The position numbers and the translations under genes were made by a program. A DNA stretch of 64,000 nt from Hermodice carunculata (lineage: Eukaryota > Annelida > Polychaeta > Eunicida > Amphinomidae). Shown here in pieces: positions 59,798 to 64,000 of this stretch. The stretch covers positions 56,556,654-56,620,653 of the forward strand of contig OZ026628.1 of the NCBI GenBank assembly GCA_964020975.1, given 5' to 3'. The notes under the pieces are model-generated. The model was not told the origin of the DNA. It saw only the letters and a program-made list of their open reading frames with translations, and searched no databases. Numbering within the stretch: position 1 is the first letter of the stretch; the number at the start of each line of letters is the position of its first letter.

Positions 59798-60484
59798 ATA
59801 GGAAAGCTGCATTGACCGACAAGTACCATAATTGAAAAAATCGTTAAAAATCAGGAATCCGCAGCATTCCCACATAGTGAACAGCTTTGTTTGACCCTTC
59901 TACAAGGAACATATCCACCATGTTTCAGCTTAATCTGAGTGACGGTTCTGGAGAAGAAGTCGAAAATAGCTATAACACACAAAAATTCATAAAGAATTAG
60001 GAAAAAATCGCAGCGCCACCTGGTGAACAAATTAAGAACTAGGAGCCCCAGGGAGTGTTCCTGTGTGATATCAAAGCAATTGGGTAAGCAGTTTCGGAGA
60101 AGAAGATTTTTTAAGATTTACCCAAAAAAGAACAAAAAAATTCATTAAAAATCCAAAAATCACTGCACCGTGACCAATTGAACAAACTTGGTAGAGACCC
60201 ACCCAAGGCACATCTCCACCAAGTTTAAAGTGAGTCTGGCTTTTTGAGAAGAAGTCGAAAATGTGAATTGTGGACGACGGACGGACGACGGACGGACGGA
60301 CGGACTACGGACCCTCAAAAAACCTCAGCTGACTGACAAGTCAGCTGAGGTAAAAATAATGAGGTTTTAAACACTGGAAAATCAAGCAATTTACAGAATA
60401 CTCGTAAACTGCAGTCTGCTTCAGTAACTTCATGTTGGTTTCTCGTTAAAAAACATTTAAAATAGAAAATGCAGCTAAACCCCA

Positions 60485-60622
60485 ACAGGACAGCATTCTC
60501 AAGGTCATCAGGTTTCTTGACATGAGTTGGGCACTTGGGAGTCCAGCCGATGCCCAGGATAGCTGTTGACTCAAGTCGTACTTCACAGATGAAAAGGTTG
60601 ATTCAGCAGGGCAGGGTTAATA
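60485..60622 (-). mobile_element. Partial subfamily A MITE
   Basis: A decayed hairpin (caaggtcatcaggtttcttgacatgagttgggca..gatagctgttgactcaag) is followed by a GGGCAGGGTTAA end. Confidence 0.55.
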
Positions 60623-61531
60623 CTCTGCAGCAACAACACAATTATTACACCCTGTGTTCACATACAATCAATTTACATGCCTGAATTAACAGGTTTGAGC
60701 GCCCTCCCCCATGATAATTCTGCGCTCCCATGAACAAACATGTTTATGAGGCCAATTATCATTACCTCAATATGTAGAAGACAAATTCACAGAGGATATC
60801 CATCAAGATTTAGCCATGTGCCTACATCAGGATATGATGATCACTGCCGTTACCATGGCAACTAATGCACCACACTACAATGTTGCTGAAAATATATGTT
60901 TCTTAGGCCATTTTTGATACATTACTTGGCCCCTGTAAAATTATTGCTCACAAAATGCTCCAAGCAAGTATCTATACAAGTGGACCAGAAAACATGTCAA
61001 ACTACTGTTACAATGTAGCTATTTTCAGATCTGAACACTGTCTGTTTCAGGGCCCCTTTGCAGCAGCCACAAAAGTTGTTTCCTCTGTGATTGGTGATGT
61101 CTGATTTAGGAGGACATGCAAGCCACACTGTCTGTGTGCATGTGGCAGACAGACTGAGGCTAAATGGCTTCCCATCACCTTGGTGGCTGACAGACTTCTT
61201 TCAATTTCTATACATCAAGGAGCCAATTACCAAGCATCATTCACATGGGGATTGGGTTTTAGGGTTTGTTTGCACAATGACTCTGTTCCTGCCTTTTTTT
61301 TTGCATTTTGCATGTGTGACTTATTTTATTTTATATTTTTGACATTTTTAATAACCTCTCCTCCCCCCTCCTCCCCCCCCCCCCCCCAGTTATACATGCT
61401 CCTCTACGATCATTGTCCGTTGTCTGTAATAGACCTTTTCAAAACACCAGATAGCACATCAAGCACTTGGTGCAAAAGTTGACGCTTGAGGGCGCTGAAC
61501 AAATCAGGGCGTTGAAGTCGCCATTATTACA

Positions 61532-61630
61532 ATGGCGGGCCCCAATGATGGTGATCAGGTAGCAGAAATTCAGAAGGAAAACACAGTGTTTACGAGGAAT
61601 GAGCTGGAGTCAAGGATGTTGCAAGGTTAA
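61532..61630 (+). other. Small plus-strand reading frame with strong start context
   Basis: ATG in the context acaATGG opens a 32-codon frame: MAGPNDGDQVAEIQKENTVF then TRNELESRMLQG. Composition is protein-like and unlike the surrounding intron, but the frame is very short. A donor-like CAAG/GTTAAA lies near its end. It may be the first exon of an unknown gene, a decayed gene or retrocopy, or chance. I do not recognise the protein. Confidence 0.2.
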
Positions 61631-62104
61631 AAAACATATTGAGATCCCCAAGGAAGAAGGTTTTATACAAGTCCTTTTGGGGCTTATTGGCCATGCTGCA
61701 TCAAAGAACACCGTCATTCATAAATATAGTACCATGCAATCATTTAAACGTTAATTGGTAAGTATGTAAGTTACATAGGTCAATTCTCCAAATCTGTGTT
61801 GCTGTGATGTACACATTGCCTTATGACAGACTGGCTTAGACCACAGGTCATTCAGCACAGGAAGTGACCTTTGCCCATAAAACTTTTTCCAGTTTCCTTC
61901 ATAAGCAGATTCAAACTTTTCATTTTTTGTCACTTTCTTGCACTTGTTTCGTGACTATATTAAAATTAAGAGGACAGAAAGGCTAGTGAATTGCCTACAA
62001 ATGGTAACAAACATTAGCAAAATTTTTGATGAATACTAAAATTAATAGCTGTCATCTAGAACAATTCATTTAATGCTTTGTTTTACCTCTGTACATGTCT
62101 ATGT

Positions 62105-62334
62105 TCACTCTTTCAGTGCCAAATTCCACTAAAGTCAAAATACATAACACAAATTGCTCTGAATTATAATAAGGGCCTAGATTCATGCCCCATATTACAA
62201 GACCTTTCATCCAAGTAGCAGCATGCCTGAAGTTACATAGAATATAATAGTCCCGGTCAATAGCTTTCCTCGGCACACTTTGGTGCCAAGGAAAGCTGTT
62301 GACTGCATCCAAAATGTGGCCATCAAAGAGTCAA
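62105..62334 (+). mobile_element. Subfamily D TTAA MITE
   Basis: It runs from TCACTCTTTCAGTGCC to GGCCATCAAAGAGTCAA. The body contains aaattgctctgaattataat. The hairpin has a short apex (cggcacactttggtgccaag). Confidence 0.8.
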
Positions 62335-62483
62335 GTGGGTGATGCTTGTATTGAATGGCTGGTGACCCAATTAGAGGAACACACCTGGCTAAGCATGTGC
62401 AGATGAGATGGCTATGCGGCTAATTTTCAATGGGAACAGCTTGCATCCCATAACGTCAGCGGAACATCCCTCAGGACCAAAGT

Positions 62484-62719
62484 TTAACCCTTTCCCCCTC
62501 AAACCGGCCAAAACTGGCTGGTGGTCAAATGTCGTCTGCTTCAGTGTTTTCAACTAATTGCAACAGTTATGAAAAACAATTTGACTGAGAAATGTACATG
62601 AGACTTGTCTAGATCACACGCCCCAGGTCAACAGCTTTCCTTGGCATGGGTTGGGCACTTCCCAACCCATGCCAAGGAAAGCTGTTGACTCAGTCTTAAT
62701 TCAAGGGGGAAAGGGTTAA
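62484..62719 (+). mobile_element. Subfamily A TTAA MITE, near full length
   Basis: It runs from TTAACCCTTTCCCCCTCAAA to AAGGGGGAAAGGGTTAA. It has a perfect hairpin (gtcaacagctttccttggca and complement) with a shortened apex ggcacttcccaa. It is the cleanest subfamily A copy. Confidence 0.93.
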
Positions 62720-62854
62720 AAAATGAACGATGCACGTAATGTTTAGCATCAGAGGAAATGTGGCCATTTTGGGAAGACAGAGGTTAATCTAATTGCCTGA
62801 GAGTATAGACCCATATCTTTTACATGGATTGCCAAGCAGGCCAAGCCTATATTA

Positions 62855-63060
62855 ATCACTTTCCATGGCACAGATGGTGGAGTATACTTTCCTACCAACA
62901 TGTTTGGTGGAGGAAGCCAAAGGACTCGTAGAAAACCACACAGTCAGAGTGGTAGGAACTCTTTCCACATGCTTCCCCGGCAGTGAATCAAACCGGGGCC
63001 GCAGAGGTGGAAGGGGATCATGTTGCGTGTTGAAGCTCCTCCAACTGTACCCATCCTGAG
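62855..63060 (-). mobile_element. SINE-like fragment with conserved core-like block
   Basis: On the minus strand a B-box-like GGTTTGATTCAC follows a CCACCTCTGCGGCCCC stretch. It is followed by tgtgtggttttctacgagtc and ctttggcttcctccaccaaa. The latter resembles the GTGGGTTTTCTC..GGTTTCCTCCCACC block of widespread animal SINE tails (Nin-type domain). The assignment is from memory and tentative. Confidence 0.4.
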
Positions 63061-64000
63061 AGGCAGATGAAGCTGTATGCTTCTCTTTACACTCCACAGG
63101 TATCCAGTGGAAAATACTTGAAATTTACACCTTTTCAGTAGGCAATACATTAAGTGCATAATATATAACTCTTTTCAACAAGCAACAAGTATGACTCTCA
63201 CAAAATTATTACATGTGAACACCTATAAGATCTCTCGGCCACTAACGTCTTGATACCCTGGTGACCTTGAAAATCAGTCAACATAACTGATTGTCAAACT
63301 CCTCTGAGCTTTCCATGAAATTCTCCTACTGTGCAAGTTACATGGTGGTAGCCCAATCTGTTCAAAAGTTATCACATCAACAAGGGGGACAGGCGCACGA
63401 ACAGACAGACAAGCATGACAACAACCATACTCATTGGCCCATGAAGCCAAAGGGGTAAAAATATAAGGGGCTGATTTTGAGGTTTATACACCTTTCAACA
63501 TACATTTGATTTATTCATGGTCTGGTGCCACTGAAATAAATCTCCTAATCTTTATTGAAGAGTATTGGTGCAGTAACTTCCCACTCAATAGATCTGTGTG
63601 TGATATTACACAATATATAGTACGAGGAAACCTTGTAACAACACTTGGAATAGTTTGCAAACTGTGAATACATTTATTTTCACCGTTCTAATTTTGGTGG
63701 TTTTTGCACTTTGTCCCTTTCACTGAAGCTTTAAATTCCCCATTTTTGTTATAATTCCTATCCATGCCACGTTAAAAATCTTTTTCACTGGGTTCTTATT
63801 TTGGTGGTTTTGAAGCATCAGCAAAAATAAAAACAGCGAAATTAAATGAATTCACCCTATTTAGTTAATGACACAAGTTTTGAGGGACTTGTCAAATTTC
63901 TCCACAATTTGACTCCTTTCTCCAACATACTCAGATATCGTACACACTCTGATGACACAGGTGATGCCGTTATAATGAGCTTTCACCGTAAGTGTTGCTA

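Larger units (their letters stand above)
54486..60351. mobile_element. Helentron-like element, copy 2, split by a TIR element
   Basis: It begins with the same CAAGAGGGCTGTGTGAACAG start as copy 1 and ends with the same CCTCAGCTGACT hairpin and ACGG run. Sequence identity with copy 1 is high along most of 54486-55733 and 59798-60351. It is inserted in an A-rich stretch of the AATTTCGCTGTA repeat. Confidence 0.65.
46191..64000. other. Upstream intron of APP (17.8 kb, open to the right)
   Basis: It contains no recognised exon. The left part has AGGTCA-type sequence (46280-46440), a 35-bp minisatellite and scattered MITEs. The middle is the 5.9-kb nested Helentron-like and TIR block (54486-60351). 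The right part carries two MITEs, a SINE-like fragment and an AGGTCA-type repeat at 63250-63460. The stretches 46990-48100, 48550-49460, 53250-54000 and 60630-61500 hold nothing I can name. Confidence 0.6.

Noticed and set aside
1-64000. LTR retroelements, Polintons or other virus-like fossils
   Set aside because: No reverse transcriptase, integrase, capsid or envelope-like frame and no long direct terminal repeats were recognised.

Overview
The window is eukaryotic, from a repeat-rich invertebrate genome. It holds nine exons of one gene on the minus strand, an amyloid precursor protein homologue (APP/APPL). The exons are small (96-239 bp), have consensus splice sites and matching phases, and are separated by introns of 0.75 to 26.6 kb. 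The sequence resembles animal APP but has no close vertebrate match. Large introns, AGGTCA/ACGG dispersed repeats and elements with internal tandem arrays suggest a marine invertebrate. My best guess is a mollusc or other lophotrochozoan. Amphioxus or another invertebrate deuterostome cannot be excluded from sequence alone.

Gene layout, 5' to 3' on the minus strand: second half of the growth-factor-like part of E1 (46058-46190); copper-binding-type domain of E1 (40934-41152); Lys/Pro/Thr/His-rich linker plus the first E2 helix (14138-14376); E2 helical exons (12409-12504, 10662-10820, 9680-9908, 7988-8122); His-rich juxtamembrane exon (2568-2782); and the transmembrane exon, which runs off the left edge (1-137). 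The signal peptide and first E1 exon should lie beyond 64000. The cytoplasmic tail with its expected YENPTY-type motif should lie left of base 1. No Kunitz exon and no acidic-domain exon were found. The nine exons join in phase and encode about 520 residues.

Nearly everything else is repetitive intron. (i) More than 25 copies of short foldback MITEs end in TTAA, and most share a hairpin core built on TCAACAGCTTTCCTTGGCATG-like arms. They fall into at least six subfamilies, here called A-E and K. (ii) Two copies of a Helentron-like non-autonomous element (3253-4697 and 54486-60351) have a terminal hairpin and an ACGG microsatellite. (iii) A 4.06-kb TIR element (55734-59797) without coding capacity is inserted in the second of these. 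(iv) Two TIR-bounded elements are filled with tandem repeats (994-2108 and 40021-40764). (v) TA-flanked mariner-like MITEs are present. (vi) Four minisatellites are present, two of them next to exons. (vii) There are SINE-like fragments and hammerhead-like motifs of the kind carried by Penelope-like elements.

Nested insertions give relative ages and, in several cases, empty-site proof of element boundaries. No second protein-coding gene, tRNA or rRNA gene, CRISPR array or intact transposase was recognised. Subfamily names are labels for this window only.
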